Shown here piece by piece: positions 42,315 to 52,028 of a DNA stretch of 64,000 bases. Numbering within the stretch: the stretch's first letter is position 1; each line of letters starts with the position of its first letter. The notes under the pieces are model-generated. The model worked only from the letters and a program-made list of their open reading frames with translations. It ran no database searches and had not been told where the DNA came from. The position numbers and the translations under genes were made by a program. The DNA lies in contig SVLK01000004.1 in assembly GCA_015067975.1 (NCBI GenBank), forward strand, positions 1 through 64,000, in the 5' to 3' direction. This DNA comes from Oscillospiraceae bacterium (lineage in GTDB: Bacteria; Bacillota; Clostridia; Oscillospirales; Oscillospiraceae).

Positions 42315-43988
42315 ATGCTGCAGCTACTCCATATTGAGAATATTGCGATTATTGAGCAGGCGGATATTGTCTTTGAACCGGGATTCAATGTGCTGACCGG
42401 TGAAACCGGCGCGGGTAAATCCATCGTGATTGATGCTATGAGTGCCGTGTTGGGCCAGCGCGCTTCGCGTGAGTTGATCCGCACCGGTGAAAACAAGGCG
42501 TTTGTCAGCGCCTGCTTTATCGGTGTTCCGTCGCAGCTGCTGGAGAATTTTGGTATTGACGCGGAAGAGGAATTACTGCTGCAGCGTGAGATCCATGCCG
42601 ACGGCAAAAATATCTGCCGTGTCAACGGAAGACCCATGACAGTGACGCAACTGCGTGCGTTGGGCAATTGCTTGCTCAACATTCATGGGCAGCATGACGG
42701 ACAGCAGCTGTTGGATGAAGAACAGCACCTGTACTATCTGGATGCCTTTGGCCGCACGCAGGGTGTATGGCAGGTGTACAGCGAAAAATACGCTAAGCTG
42801 CAGGAAGTGCGCCGCCGGATCCGTGATTTACAGATGGATGAGGCGGAGAAAGCACGCCGTATGGATACGCTGCGCTATCAGATCGATGAACTGGAACGTG
42901 CCAAGCTACGTCCGGGTGAAGAAGACGAACTGATGAGCCGCCGTAACTTCCTGCGAAACAGCGAGAAGTTTATTTCTGCTGTGGAAGGTGCGAACTTCAG
43001 TTTCAATGGTGATGAAGGTAGCTATGGTGCGCTTTCTTTGCTGCGCCAAGCACAGGATTTCCTTGCTCCGATCCGCATGCTGGATGATCAATATGCCCAA
43101 CTGTATGCCCGGTTGGAGGAACTGTACAGCGAAACTTACGACTTGGCTGAAACGATCAGCGACAAGAGAGAAGAGTTTGACTTTTCCCCTCACGAGCTGG
43201 ACGATGTGGAAGGCCGACTGGATCAGCTGTACCGGCTGAAGAAAAAATACGGGCCGACAGTCGAGGAGATGATAGACTACCTTGCCCGTTGCCGCGATGA
43301 GCTGGAAGCCATTGAATATGCAGGCGATACGCTGTTGCATCTGGAAAAGGAATGTGGCAAGCTGGAAAAAGAAGCGCAGGAGGCGGCGCGTGCACTATCT
43401 GATTTGCGAAAGAGTGCGGCGACAGAACTGGAACACCAGATCCTCTCTGAACTGCGGCAGCTGGACATGGGCAAGATTCGCTTCAGCGTTTCCTTTGAGC
43501 AGCAACCTTTGGCGGAAAACGGCATGGATATGGTACGTTTCCTGATGTCTGCCAACGTAGGCGAAGAATTGCGTCCGATCCATAAAATCGCTTCTGGTGG
43601 TGAATTGGCCCGCATTATGCTGGCTATGAAGAACGTTCTTTCCGAGCAGGATCAGGTGGGTACAATGGTGTTCGATGAGGTGGATACCGGCGTTTCCGGA
43701 CGTGCTGCGCAAAAGGTGGCAGAGAAAATGGCTCGCATCTCCCGTAAAAAGCAGGTGCTGTGCGTGACCCATCTGCCGCAGTTGGCAGCTATGGCGGATA
43801 CCCATTTCTCTGTGGAGAAGGGAGAGCGTGGCGGACGTACTTATACCAGCGTGCAGCAGCTGACCCGTGAGCGTCGGCGCGAGGAACTGGCGCGGCTGAC
43901 AGGTGGCGCCCATGTTTCGGAAGTGATGCTTTCCGGTGCTGAAGAACTGTTGCAAGCGGCGGAAACCTTCAAAGTGAGCTTGGCTTGA
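42315..43988 (+). CDS. recN: DNA repair protein RecN
   Basis: 557-residue SMC-like ATPase that gathers DNA ends early in double-strand break repair. Walker A GETGAGKSIVIDAM at about 31-44, long coiled-coil arms (YAKLQEVRRRIRDLQ ... ECGKLEKEAQEAARAL), signature IASGGELARIMLAM and Walker B TMVFDEVDTGVSG. ATG 42315 follows GTGGAGGAGAAAAGAT. RecN is SOS-induced in B. subtilis, but no LexA box is visible upstream here. Confidence 0.96.
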   Translation: MLQLLHIENIAIIEQADIVFEPGFNVLTGETGAGKSIVIDAMSAVLGQRASRELIRTGENKAFVSACFIGVPSQLLENFGIDAEEELLLQREIHADGKNICRVNGRPMTVTQLRALGNCLLNIHGQHDGQQLLDEEQHLYYLDAFGRTQGVWQVYSEKYAKLQEVRRRIRDLQMDEAEKARRMDTLRYQIDELERAKLRPGEEDELMSRRNFLRNSEKFISAVEGANFSFNGDEGSYGALSLLRQAQDFLAPIRMLDDQYAQLYARLEELYSETYDLAETISDKREEFDFSPHELDDVEGRLDQLYRLKKKYGPTVEEMIDYLARCRDELEAIEYAGDTLLHLEKECGKLEKEAQEAARALSDLRKSAATELEHQILSELRQLDMGKIRFSVSFEQQPLAENGMDMVRFLMSANVGEELRPIHKIASGGELARIMLAMKNVLSEQDQVGTMVFDEVDTGVSGRAAQKVAEKMARISRKKQVLCVTHLPQLAAMADTHFSVEKGERGGRTYTSVQQLTRERRREELARLTGGAHVSEVMLSGAEELLQAAETFKVSLA

Positions 43989-43993
43989 TATAG

Positions 43994-44022
43994 TTGACAA
44001 ATGGTGGAATTGTGGCTATAAT
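43994..44022 (+). promoter_or_regulatory. tyrS/T-box promoter
   Basis: Perfect TTGACA, 17 bp, TATAAT, starting 6 nt after the recN stop. Confidence 0.92.
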
Positions 44023-44028
44023 AACGCC

Positions 44029-44322
44029 GTTGAGAATTTGATAATGTGATAAGCGAGGAAGGGAAGAAGTACCCTGCCGAAGACCTGTAAAGAGAAGCCC
44101 TGGTTGGTGAAAAGGGCAGAGGAAACGGTTGGCGAATACATCCCGGAGCAGCCTCCTGAACGTGCCTTAGGTGCTGAGTAGGGATGTGTCGGGTCCGCCC
44201 GTTACAGCGGTAGGGTGTTTTGCACCCGACGAGGCCGTGTTCCGCGAGGATACGGCGAACAAGAGGTGGTACCGCGATATAATGATCGCCCTCTGTCTTA
44301 CGACAGGGGGCGTTTTCTTTGT
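44029..44322 (+). promoter_or_regulatory. T-box riboswitch leader, tyrosine specific
   Basis: The specifier codon is TAC (tyrosine) at 44137-44139 in the context GAA-TAC-ATCCCGGAGC, shared with the valS leader. The T-box AGGTGGTACCGCG is at 44264-44276, and the terminator stem CGCCCTCTGTC / GACAGGGGGCG (44287-44312) with TTTTCTTT follows. Uncharged tRNA-Tyr would favour read-through into tyrS. Confidence 0.94.
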
Positions 44323-44363
44323 CTGCCTGTCAGAAAACGAATGATCGAAAGGAAAGAAGAACA

Positions 44364-45590
44364 ATGGGTATTTATGAGGAACTGGTTGCCCGCGGCTTGA
44401 TCGCACAGGTGACCAACGAGGAAGAGATCCGTGAGATGGTCAATAATGGCAAGGCCACTTTTTACATTGGCTTTGACTGCACGGCTGATTCTTTGCATGT
44501 GGGTCACTTCATGGCGTTGTGCCTGATGAAGCGCCTGCAGATGGCCGGCAATAAGCCGATCGCCCTGATCGGTGACGGCACGACCATGATCGGCGACCCC
44601 TCCGGCCGTACCGATATGCGCCAGATGCTGACGGAAGAAACTATCCAGTATAATGCTGAGTGCTTCAAAAAGCAGATGGAAAAGTTCATCGACTTCTCCG
44701 ATGGCAAGGCACTGATGCTGCGCAACTCCGCATGGCTGAAGCCTCTGAACTACATTGAGATGCTGCGCGAAGTGGGCGCCTGCTTCTCGGTGAACAATAT
44801 GCTGCGTGCTGAGTGTTACAAGCAGCGCATGGAAAAGGGTTTGAGCTTCCTGGAGTTCAACTACATGATCATGCAGAGCTATGACTTCTACTACATGTTC
44901 CAGCATTACGGCTGCAACATGCAGTTTGGCGGCAATGACCAGTGGTCCAACATGCTGGGCGGTACGGAGTTGATCCGCCGCAAGTTGGGTAAGGATGCCC
45001 ATGCCATGACCATCACGCTGCTGCTCAACTCCGAGGGCAAGAAGATGGGTAAGACGGCTTCCGGCGCTGTGTGGCTGGATCCCAACAAGACCAGTCCCTT
45101 CGAGTTCTATCAGTACTGGCGCAATGTGGACGATGCCGATGTTCTTAAGTGTATCCGCATGCTGACCTTCCTGCCTTTGGAAGAGATTGAGAAGATGGAC
45201 AAGTGGGAAGGTGCCCAGCTCAACGAGGCGAAGAGTATTCTGGCCTATGAGCTGACGGCTCTGGTTCACGGCGCAGAAGAGGCTGAGAAAGCCAAGGCTG
45301 CTTCTTTGGCACTGTTTGCCGGCGGTGGCAATACGGCGGATATGCCCACCACCGAGCTGACAAGTGATGATCTGGGCGGCGGTCAGATTGGTATTATTCA
45401 GCTGTTGGTCAAGTGCGGCCTGTGCGCCAGCAACGGCGAAGCTCGCCGTCTCATCCAGCAGGGCGGTATCGTGGTCAATGACCAGAAGGTGACCGGCATC
45501 GACGCTTCCTTCGGTCTGGAGCAGTTCACCGGCGAGGGTTTGGTGATACGCAAGGGCAAGAAAGTCTTCCACCGCGCTGTCTTGGTTTGA
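44364..45590 (+). CDS. tyrS: Tyrosyl-tRNA synthetase TyrS
   Basis: 408 residues, class Ic synthetase charging tRNA-Tyr. HIGH-type HVGH at 45-48 (TADSLHVGHFMAL), KMSKS-type KMGKT at about 227-231, and a C-terminal S4 RNA-binding domain (KCGLCASNGEARRLIQQGGIVVNDQKV). The ORF-track start is in the T-box terminator; ATG 44364 follows AAAGGAAAGAAGAACA. Codon bias is as strong as in valS. Confidence 0.97.
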   Translation: MGIYEELVARGLIAQVTNEEEIREMVNNGKATFYIGFDCTADSLHVGHFMALCLMKRLQMAGNKPIALIGDGTTMIGDPSGRTDMRQMLTEETIQYNAECFKKQMEKFIDFSDGKALMLRNSAWLKPLNYIEMLREVGACFSVNNMLRAECYKQRMEKGLSFLEFNYMIMQSYDFYYMFQHYGCNMQFGGNDQWSNMLGGTELIRRKLGKDAHAMTITLLLNSEGKKMGKTASGAVWLDPNKTSPFEFYQYWRNVDDADVLKCIRMLTFLPLEEIEKMDKWEGAQLNEAKSILAYELTALVHGAEEAEKAKAASLALFAGGGNTADMPTTELTSDDLGGGQIGIIQLLVKCGLCASNGEARRLIQQGGIVVNDQKVTGIDASFGLEQFTGEGLVIRKGKKVFHRAVLV

Positions 45591-45607
45591 TTAAAACTCG
45601 TGCTTTT

Positions 45608-45645
45608 GAAAAGCCGTGGCATCTGCTACGGCTTTTCTTCTTTTA
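45608..45645 (+). terminator. Terminator after tyrS
   Basis: A 13-bp stem GAAAAGCCGTGGC / GCTACGGCTTTTC with an ATCT loop, followed by TTCTTTT. Confidence 0.88.
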
Positions 45646-45665
45646 TTGAATTTTTATAGAAAAGG

Positions 45666-45694
45666 TTGAATATAAGCTTAAGTTATACTATAAT
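45666..45694 (+). promoter_or_regulatory. queA-tgt promoter
   Basis: TTGAAT, 17 bp, TATAAT, about 52 bp upstream of queA. Confidence 0.75.
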
Positions 45695-45746
45695 CATACT
45701 TTGTGAGCGACAAAAGAGTCGTAAAAGTGATAGTTAAGGTGTATTG

Positions 45747-46772
45747 ATGAGAACGAAGGATTTTTATTTTGATTTACCGGAAGAACTGATTGCGCAGACG
45801 CCTATTGCCCAGCGCGATGCGTCTCGCTTGTTGGTGCTGGATCGGAAAAGCGGCGCGTGGGAGCACAAACACTTTTTTGATTTGCCCGACTATCTGCGAT
45901 CCGGCGATTGCTTGATTTTGAATAATTCCCGTGTGCTGCCGGCGCGGCTCCTAGGAAAACGTGTCCCCGGTGGCGGAGTATGCGAAGTACTGTTGCTGAT
46001 CGATCGCGGGGACAATGTGTGGGAGTGCCTGGTGCGTCCGGGAAAAAAGATGCGTAAGGGTGCACAGGTTTCTTTTGGCAACGGGGAGCTGACTGCGGAA
46101 GTGGTGGACGAACTGCCTGGTGGAAATCGGTTGGTGAAATTCAGCTATGAAGGTATCTTTTTGGAAGTGCTGGATCGCTTGGGTAAGATGCCTCTGCCGC
46201 CCTACATCAAGGCGGAATTGGAGGATCGTGAGCGCTATCAGACGGTTTATTCCAAGGTTAACGGATCGGCTGCAGCCCCTACAGCGGGACTACATTTTAC
46301 GCCGGAACTGCTGGAGCGGCTCAAGAGCATGGGTGTAAACATTGGCTATGTGACGCTGCATGTGGGATTAGGAACGTTCCGTCCTGTGAAAGAAGATGAG
46401 ATCACCAATCACGAGATGCACAGTGAGTATTGTGTGATCCCGCAGGAAACGGCGGATCTGATCAATGCGACAAAGAAAAGCGGTGGCCGCGTGATCTGTG
46501 TTGGCACTACATCCTGTCGTACCATCGAATCCTGGGCACAGGAAGATGGAACGATGAAGGCCTCTGCCGGCTGGACCAATATTTTTATTTATCCCGGCTA
46601 TAAATTCAAAGTGCTGGATGCGTTGATTACGAACTTCCATCTGCCGGAATCCACATTGATCATGCTGGTATCCGCGCTTGCCGGAAGAGAACAGACATTG
46701 GCGGCTTATAAGGAAGCGGTGAAAGAGCAGTATCGCTTTTTCAGCTTTGGCGATGCTATGCTGATCCACTAG
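45747..46772 (+). CDS. queA: S-adenosylmethionine:tRNA ribosyltransferase-isomerase QueA
   Basis: 341 residues. Transfers the ribosyl part of SAM to preQ1 in tRNA to make epoxyqueuosine. Typical opening [32 protein letters not shown], then [30 protein letters not shown] and [17 protein letters not shown] 45747 is preceded by TAAGGTG; a TTG 3 nt upstream is a less likely start. It is followed 10 nt later by tgt, the preceding enzyme in the pathway. Confidence 0.97.
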   Translation: MRTKDFYFDLPEELIAQTPIAQRDASRLLVLDRKSGAWEHKHFFDLPDYLRSGDCLILNNSRVLPARLLGKRVPGGGVCEVLLLIDRGDNVWECLVRPGKKMRKGAQVSFGNGELTAEVVDELPGGNRLVKFSYEGIFLEVLDRLGKMPLPPYIKAELEDRERYQTVYSKVNGSAAAPTAGLHFTPELLERLKSMGVNIGYVTLHVGLGTFRPVKEDEITNHEMHSEYCVIPQETADLINATKKSGGRVICVGTTSCRTIESWAQEDGTMKASAGWTNIFIYPGYKFKVLDALITNFHLPESTLIMLVSALAGREQTLAAYKEAVKEQYRFFSFGDAMLIH

Positions 46773-46779
46773 GGAGTGA

Positions 46780-47916
<1,137 letters not shown>

Positions 47917-47931
47917 TTATAGGAAAACTAC

Positions 47932-47960
47932 TTGCCAAAAGGGGCAGAGTTTTGTATAAT
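47932..47960 (+). promoter_or_regulatory. yajC promoter
   Basis: TTGCCA, 17 bp, TATAAT, about 35 bp upstream of yajC. Confidence 0.75.
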
Positions 47961-47994
47961 ATCAAAGACATTTTGAAAAAGGAGAATTTCCCTC

Positions 47995-48420
47995 ATGTTT
48001 AATCTGATTGAGACCGCTTTTGCTGCAAGCGGCGATGCTGCTACCGGTGGTATGGGTTCCACGTTTATCATGCTGATCGTCATGGTAGCTATCTTCTACT
48101 TCCTGCTGATCCGTCCTGAAAACAAGCGCAAGAAGGAAGCTGAGCAGATGCGTAACGCTCTGAAGAAGGGTGACTGGCTGACCACTATCGGTGGTTTGTA
48201 TGGTAAGGTTGTTGCTATCACTGATCGCACCGTGGTTCTGGAGACCAGCGAAGATCGCGTTCGCGTTGAGTTCCTGAAGTCTGCTATCAGCACTGTTGGT
48301 ACGTTGGACGAGCAGGTTGCTGCTGCACAGCGCGGCGGCCGCAAAGCCAAGAAGGAAGCGAATGCTGAGGTTCCTGCCGTTGAAGAAAAGGCAGCTGAAG
48401 AGACCAAGGCCGAGGAATAA
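47995..48420 (+). CDS. yajC: Preprotein translocase subunit YajC
   Basis: 141 residues: one N-terminal membrane helix (FIMLIVMVAIFYFLLIRPENKRKKE), a YajC beta domain (ALKKGDWLTTIGGLYGKVVAITDRTVVLETSEDRVRVEFLKSAI) and an Ala/Glu/Lys-rich tail. Accessory subunit of SecDF. Located after tgt as in most bacteria, but secD/secF do not follow here. Optimised codons suggest high expression. Confidence 0.95.
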   Translation: MFNLIETAFAASGDAATGGMGSTFIMLIVMVAIFYFLLIRPENKRKKEAEQMRNALKKGDWLTTIGGLYGKVVAITDRTVVLETSEDRVRVEFLKSAISTVGTLDEQVAAAQRGGRKAKKEANAEVPAVEEKAAEETKAEE

Positions 48421-48436
48421 TTCCTGAATAAGATAT

Positions 48437-48487
48437 CCTCCCTCGAATATGCTTCAATAAGAAGCGTTTGAGGGAGGTGTTTTTTTG
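48437..48487 (+). terminator. Hairpin after yajC, overlapping the next ribosome site
   Basis: Outer stem CCTCCCTC / GAGGGAGG (48437-48444, 48470-48477), inner stem GCTTC / GAAGC, then TTTTTTT. The 3' arm is also the Shine-Dalgarno of the TIGR04086 gene, so folding would both end transcription and hide that site. Confidence 0.75.
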
Positions 48488-48931
48488 TCTATGACGAAGA
48501 ATGTGTTGTTAAAACGGATTTGGATCGGTGCGTTATTGATGATAGTGACCCTGTTAGTATTAAATGGGGGGTGCGCCTGGTTGATGTCTAGGGGATTGGT
48601 CGATCACAATTTGACGCAGCAAGCCTCATGGGCGGTGTGGGGAATGGCAGCGATGCTTGTGGGCGTCTTTGCGATGAGAGACAAAGGGGCGGCTATTTCG
48701 GACGGTATATTGGTGCCTGTGCTTTTCTATATGCTGACTCTGATAGTAGCTTTGGTGCTGGGGGGAGAAAATGCTGGAGTTGGCATGTGGTGGAAGTGCG
48801 GCCTTTCAGTTGTGGGGGGTGCGATGGCTGGCGCAATAACAGGGTTGGCAAAAGGAAAAAAACGAATCACTAGGGTGGGGAAGGGTAAGCGGCGAAACGG
48901 CGGTAACATAAAACGGAACATGGCAAAATAA
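48485..48931 (+). CDS. TIGR04086 family membrane protein
   Basis: 148 residues, four predicted membrane helices (IWIGALLMIVTLLVLNGGCAW, ASWAVWGMAAMLVGVFA, DGILVPVLFYMLTLIVALVLG, GLSVVGGAMAGAITGLA) and a strongly basic C-terminus (KGKKRITRVGKGKRRNGG). The family is found in Clostridia and Bacilli beside yajC, function unknown. A TTG at 48485 is 7 nt from GGAGG; ATG 48491 is 12 nt away, so I keep the TTG. Expression probably depends on read-through of the yajC terminator. Confidence 0.8.
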   Translation: MSMTKNVLLKRIWIGALLMIVTLLVLNGGCAWLMSRGLVDHNLTQQASWAVWGMAAMLVGVFAMRDKGAAISDGILVPVLFYMLTLIVALVLGGENAGVGMWWKCGLSVVGGAMAGAITGLAKGKKRITRVGKGKRRNGGNIKRNMAK

Positions 48932-49272
48932 ACGAAAATGCTATTTTGGACAAAAAACACTTGACGAAAAATAAAAAATGTGCTCAACAAGCGGAGAAAT
49001 AAGAAAATTCTATATGTGGTGAAAGAAAAAAATAAAAGGACAACATGTTGTTCAAAAAAGGGGGAAGGAGAGAGTGGGGGAAAACGGTGATAGAAGTAGA
49101 CATAAAATTGTTTACATAATATATTAGCATAATTTACAAAAAAATTAAAAATCGAAGAAAAAGCTTGCGGTTTCTGCGTTTTTGCCATATATTTAATTAC
49201 GCACTAACGAGTGGAATTTGCAAATTCTAAGTTTGTTGTTTACCTCATATACTGATGTGAGGTGAGAAACAA
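48932..49272. other. AT-rich gene-free stretch
   Basis: 341 bp, mostly A-rich on the plus strand with purine-rich runs. It holds one 12-nt palindrome, ACAACATGTTGT (49040-49051). A CATATACT octamer (49246-49253) resembles a sigma-E -10 just ahead of spoIIM, though with no good -35 at 14 bp. No ORF or RNA gene is recognised. Confidence 0.6.
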
Positions 49273-49899
49273 ATGAAAATCGGACGCCTGATTCAAAACC
49301 GAAAAGTTCTGGGAAAATCTCGTGCAGGATTATTACTGCTGTGCGGATTTTTTTTGTTTGGCGCGATGCTTGGCCGGATTGCTTCCGGTGCGGTGACACA
49401 AGAGAATGTACAGCAGCTGCATACATATCTTTTACACTACGGGCAAATTACACAGCAGCCGTCGGATGTGATAGTATCCTGCTTGTCACTGCTGATGGCG
49501 TATTATAGGTACCCGCTGTTGGTGTTTCTGCTGGGATTCTGTACTGTCGGTATAGTTTTGATTCCAGCCGTGTGCATGTCGCAAGGGTTCTTCCTTTCGT
49601 TTTCCATTCAGTGCTTTGCTAAAGCGTTTGGGAAGAGCGGCGTGGCATTAGCGCTGAGTGCGCTGGGGGTTCGTTGCTTATTTACTGTGCCTTGCACATT
49701 GTTTTTGGGGCTGTGGGCTGCAGCGGATTCGATCCAAAGGATGAAACACCAAAAGACGATTGGCCGGCAGGACGGACAGAGTGCGGCGAGTTATATGTTG
49801 CGACTTTTAGGGTGTTTGTTGCTGTTGCTGATCGGCGCGCTTGTGGAATTGTTCTGGGTCCCGGATTTGATTAACACAGTTTTAACTGATTTAACGTAA
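49273..49899 (+). CDS. spoIIM: Stage II sporulation protein M-like membrane protein
   Basis: 208 residues with about five membrane helices (AGLLLLCGFFLFGAMLGRIASG; YYRYPLLVFLLGFCTVGIVLIPAV; GVALALSALGVRCLFTVPCTLFLGLWA; LLGCLLLLLIGALVELFW). SpoIIM is part of the SpoIIDMP machine that remodels septal peptidoglycan during engulfment. The call rests on topology, size and the place next to xerD, which is where spoIIM lies in B. subtilis; residue-level conservation is modest. ATG 49273 follows GTGAGGTGAGAAACAA. Confidence 0.72.
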   Translation: MKIGRLIQNRKVLGKSRAGLLLLCGFFLFGAMLGRIASGAVTQENVQQLHTYLLHYGQITQQPSDVIVSCLSLLMAYYRYPLLVFLLGFCTVGIVLIPAVCMSQGFFLSFSIQCFAKAFGKSGVALALSALGVRCLFTVPCTLFLGLWAAADSIQRMKHQKTIGRQDGQSAASYMLRLLGCLLLLLIGALVELFWVPDLINTVLTDLT

Positions 49900-49916
49900 G
49901 AAAGGAGTGAGCGAAT

Positions 49917-50801
49917 ATGACGGACTATGTAGCGGCTTACAGAGACTATTTGAAAAATGAAAAACATGCGTCTGCCAATACGCTCAGCTCCTACATTCGT
50001 GATATTACGCAGTTCCAAACGTGGCTGTTGGAAAAGGGTTCTATGGATTTGAAAAAAGTGAAAAAGGAATCCATCGCGGCCTATTTGCAGTATATGTCCC
50101 AGATTGGAAAATCTCCGGCGACGATTACACGCGGAACGGCCTCCATCAAATCGTTTTACGGTTTTATGCTGCAATCCGGATATGTGCGCAGCAATCCTGC
50201 CAAGACCGTAACTGCGGTCAAGGTAGAACGAAAGTATCCCGAGATCCTTACCAGTAAAGAGGTAGAACTGTTTTTGGAACAGCCTAAGTGCGTGGACGAA
50301 AAGGGATTTCGTGATCATGCCATGCTGGAACTGCTGTATGCCACCGGTATTCGAGTTTCGGAATTGATCGGCTTGAACACGGACGATGTGAATTTAACGG
50401 TTGGTTTTATCCGCTGCCGCAGCAAAGATAAGGAACGCATTATTCCTCTTTACCAAGGGGCAATCAAGGCACTGCAGGATTACATACGTGATATTCGTCC
50501 GCGTATTGTCGCAAGCGAGGCAGAAGAGGCTCTGTTTGTCAACATGAATGGCGAGCGCATGAGTCGTCAGGGCTTTTGGAAGATCATCAAGTATTATCAG
50601 GAGAAAGCGGAGATCGAGAAGGATATTACTCCGCATACACTGCGCCACTCTTTTGCGGTGCATCTGCTGCAGAATGGCGCGGATCTGCGATCCATCCAGG
50701 AGATGCTGGGCCATGCGGATATTTCCTCTACGCAGATCTATACGCAGGTCATCAAGAAACAATTGAAGGATGTTTACCACAAGGCGCATCCGCGTGCATA
50801 A
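49917..50801 (+). CDS. xerD: Site-specific tyrosine recombinase XerD
   Basis: 294 residues. N-terminal SAM-like core-binding domain and C-terminal catalytic domain with arginine in YATGIRVSELIGL (about R146), HTLRHSFAVHLL, HADISSTQIYTQV with the nucleophilic tyrosine. Resolves chromosome dimers at dif with a second Xer. Start ATG 49917 follows AAAGGAGTGAGCGAAT. No dif site is seen in the window. Confidence 0.95.
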   Translation: MTDYVAAYRDYLKNEKHASANTLSSYIRDITQFQTWLLEKGSMDLKKVKKESIAAYLQYMSQIGKSPATITRGTASIKSFYGFMLQSGYVRSNPAKTVTAVKVERKYPEILTSKEVELFLEQPKCVDEKGFRDHAMLELLYATGIRVSELIGLNTDDVNLTVGFIRCRSKDKERIIPLYQGAIKALQDYIRDIRPRIVASEAEEALFVNMNGERMSRQGFWKIIKYYQEKAEIEKDITPHTLRHSFAVHLLQNGADLRSIQEMLGHADISSTQIYTQVIKKQLKDVYHKAHPRA

Positions 50802-50802
50802 T

Positions 50803-50836
50803 AAAACTGCTGTTCGATTCGGGCGGCAGTTTTTTA
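50803..50836 (+). terminator. Terminator after xerD
   Basis: AAAACTGC / GCAGTTTT stem around a GC-containing loop, then TTTTTT. It ends right at the ruvC -35 element. Confidence 0.65.
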
Positions 50837-50865
50837 TTGCTATTCGCTATAGTATTTGCTATAAT
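50837..50865 (+). promoter_or_regulatory. ruvCAB promoter
   Basis: TTGCTA, 17 bp, TATAAT, 30 bp ahead of ruvC. No LexA box overlaps it. Confidence 0.75.
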
Positions 50866-50894
50866 TACATAGATTAAGGGGTGGAGGAGCAGCT

Positions 50895-51407
50895 ATGCGT
50901 ATTTTAGGGATCGATCCCGGTGTTGCAACGGTGGGCTTTGGCATTATTGTGTCTGATCGTGGGCAGCAGCAGATGATCCAATACGGTGCGATTACTACCT
51001 CGGCCGGAATGCCGTTGGCGACACGATTGGTTCAGATTGCCAGTGACTTGGAACAGCTGATCCATCAGTTCCAACCGGATGAGATCGCGGTGGAAGAACT
51101 TTTTTTCAGCAAGAATATTACGACGGGAATTGCGGTTGCCCATGCCCGCGGTGTGATTTTGTACACGGCGGAGCGAAATCAAATTCCTGTCTATGAGTAC
51201 ACGCCTATGCAGGTGAAGCAAGCGGTTGTTGGGTATGGCTTAGCGGAAAAGAATCAGGTAATGGATATGACGCGAAGACTGCTGAAGCTTAAGGCGGTGC
51301 CCAGACCTGATGATGCGGCTGATGCGTTGGCGATTGCTATTTGCCATGCCAGAAGTGCTACCAGTCTGCTGCGCCGCCAAGATCCAAATGTGAAAGAAAC
51401 TGTGTGA
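50895..51407 (+). CDS. ruvC: Holliday junction resolvase RuvC
   Basis: 170 residues, RNase H-like fold with the acidic active-site residues in LGIDPGVATVGFG, VEELFF and the C-terminal PDDAADALAIAICH. It cuts four-way junctions handed over by RuvAB. ATG 50895 follows GTGGAGGAGCAGCT. First gene of ruvC-ruvA-ruvB. Confidence 0.97.
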   Translation: MRILGIDPGVATVGFGIIVSDRGQQQMIQYGAITTSAGMPLATRLVQIASDLEQLIHQFQPDEIAVEELFFSKNITTGIAVAHARGVILYTAERNQIPVYEYTPMQVKQAVVGYGLAEKNQVMDMTRRLLKLKAVPRPDDAADALAIAICHARSATSLLRRQDPNVKETV

Positions 51408-51419
51408 GGAGCGGAAGCT

Positions 51420-52016
51420 ATGTTTTACTATCTGAATGGAATTGTTGCAGAGACCGGTCCTAATCTGGCAGTGATCGACTGTGGAGGCGTGGGCTATGCC
51501 TGTGCTACTACCAACTATACATTGGCACATCTCAAGCGCGGCGAGAAAAGCAAGCTGTATACCTATCTCCATGTCCGTGAAGAGATTTTCGAAATTTACG
51601 GTTTTTCTTCACAGGCGGAACTGAACAGTTTTAAAATGCTGCTGAGCATTTCTGGTGTAGGCCCCAAGGCAGCGCTGGCAATTCTCTCGGCGACAACTCC
51701 GGATCAGCTGGCACTGGCTATTGTGACAGGAGATGAAAAGGCCCTGACAGCTGCGCAGGGCATCGGAAAGAAGATTGCACAGAGAATCATTCTGGAACTG
51801 AAGGATAAGCTGGCAAAGGAGCAGAGCAGCTTCACCTCTGACGGAGCGCCGATGCATATTCCGGTAAGAAATGATAAATCTGGAGAAGCGGCAGCTGCGT
51901 TAGCTGTGCTGGGATATACTTCGCAGGACATTTCTGTAGCACTGAAGGGAATCGACATGGATACCCTTCCGCTGGAAGAGATCATCCGTCAGGCGCTGAA
52001 GAGAATGGTACGATAA
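51420..52016 (+). CDS. ruvA: Holliday junction branch migration subunit RuvA
   Basis: 198 residues: OB-fold (MFYYLNGIVAETGPNLAVIDCGGVGY), two helix-hairpin-helix motifs (ISGVGPKAALAIL, AQGIGKKIAQRIILELKDK) and the C-terminal RuvB-binding domain (EAAAALAVLGYTSQDI). ATG 51420 follows GAGGAGCGGAAGCT. Confidence 0.97.
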   Translation: MFYYLNGIVAETGPNLAVIDCGGVGYACATTNYTLAHLKRGEKSKLYTYLHVREEIFEIYGFSSQAELNSFKMLLSISGVGPKAALAILSATTPDQLALAIVTGDEKALTAAQGIGKKIAQRIILELKDKLAKEQSSFTSDGAPMHIPVRNDKSGEAAAALAVLGYTSQDISVALKGIDMDTLPLEEIIRQALKRMVR

Positions 52017-52028
52017 GGAGCGGTTGCT

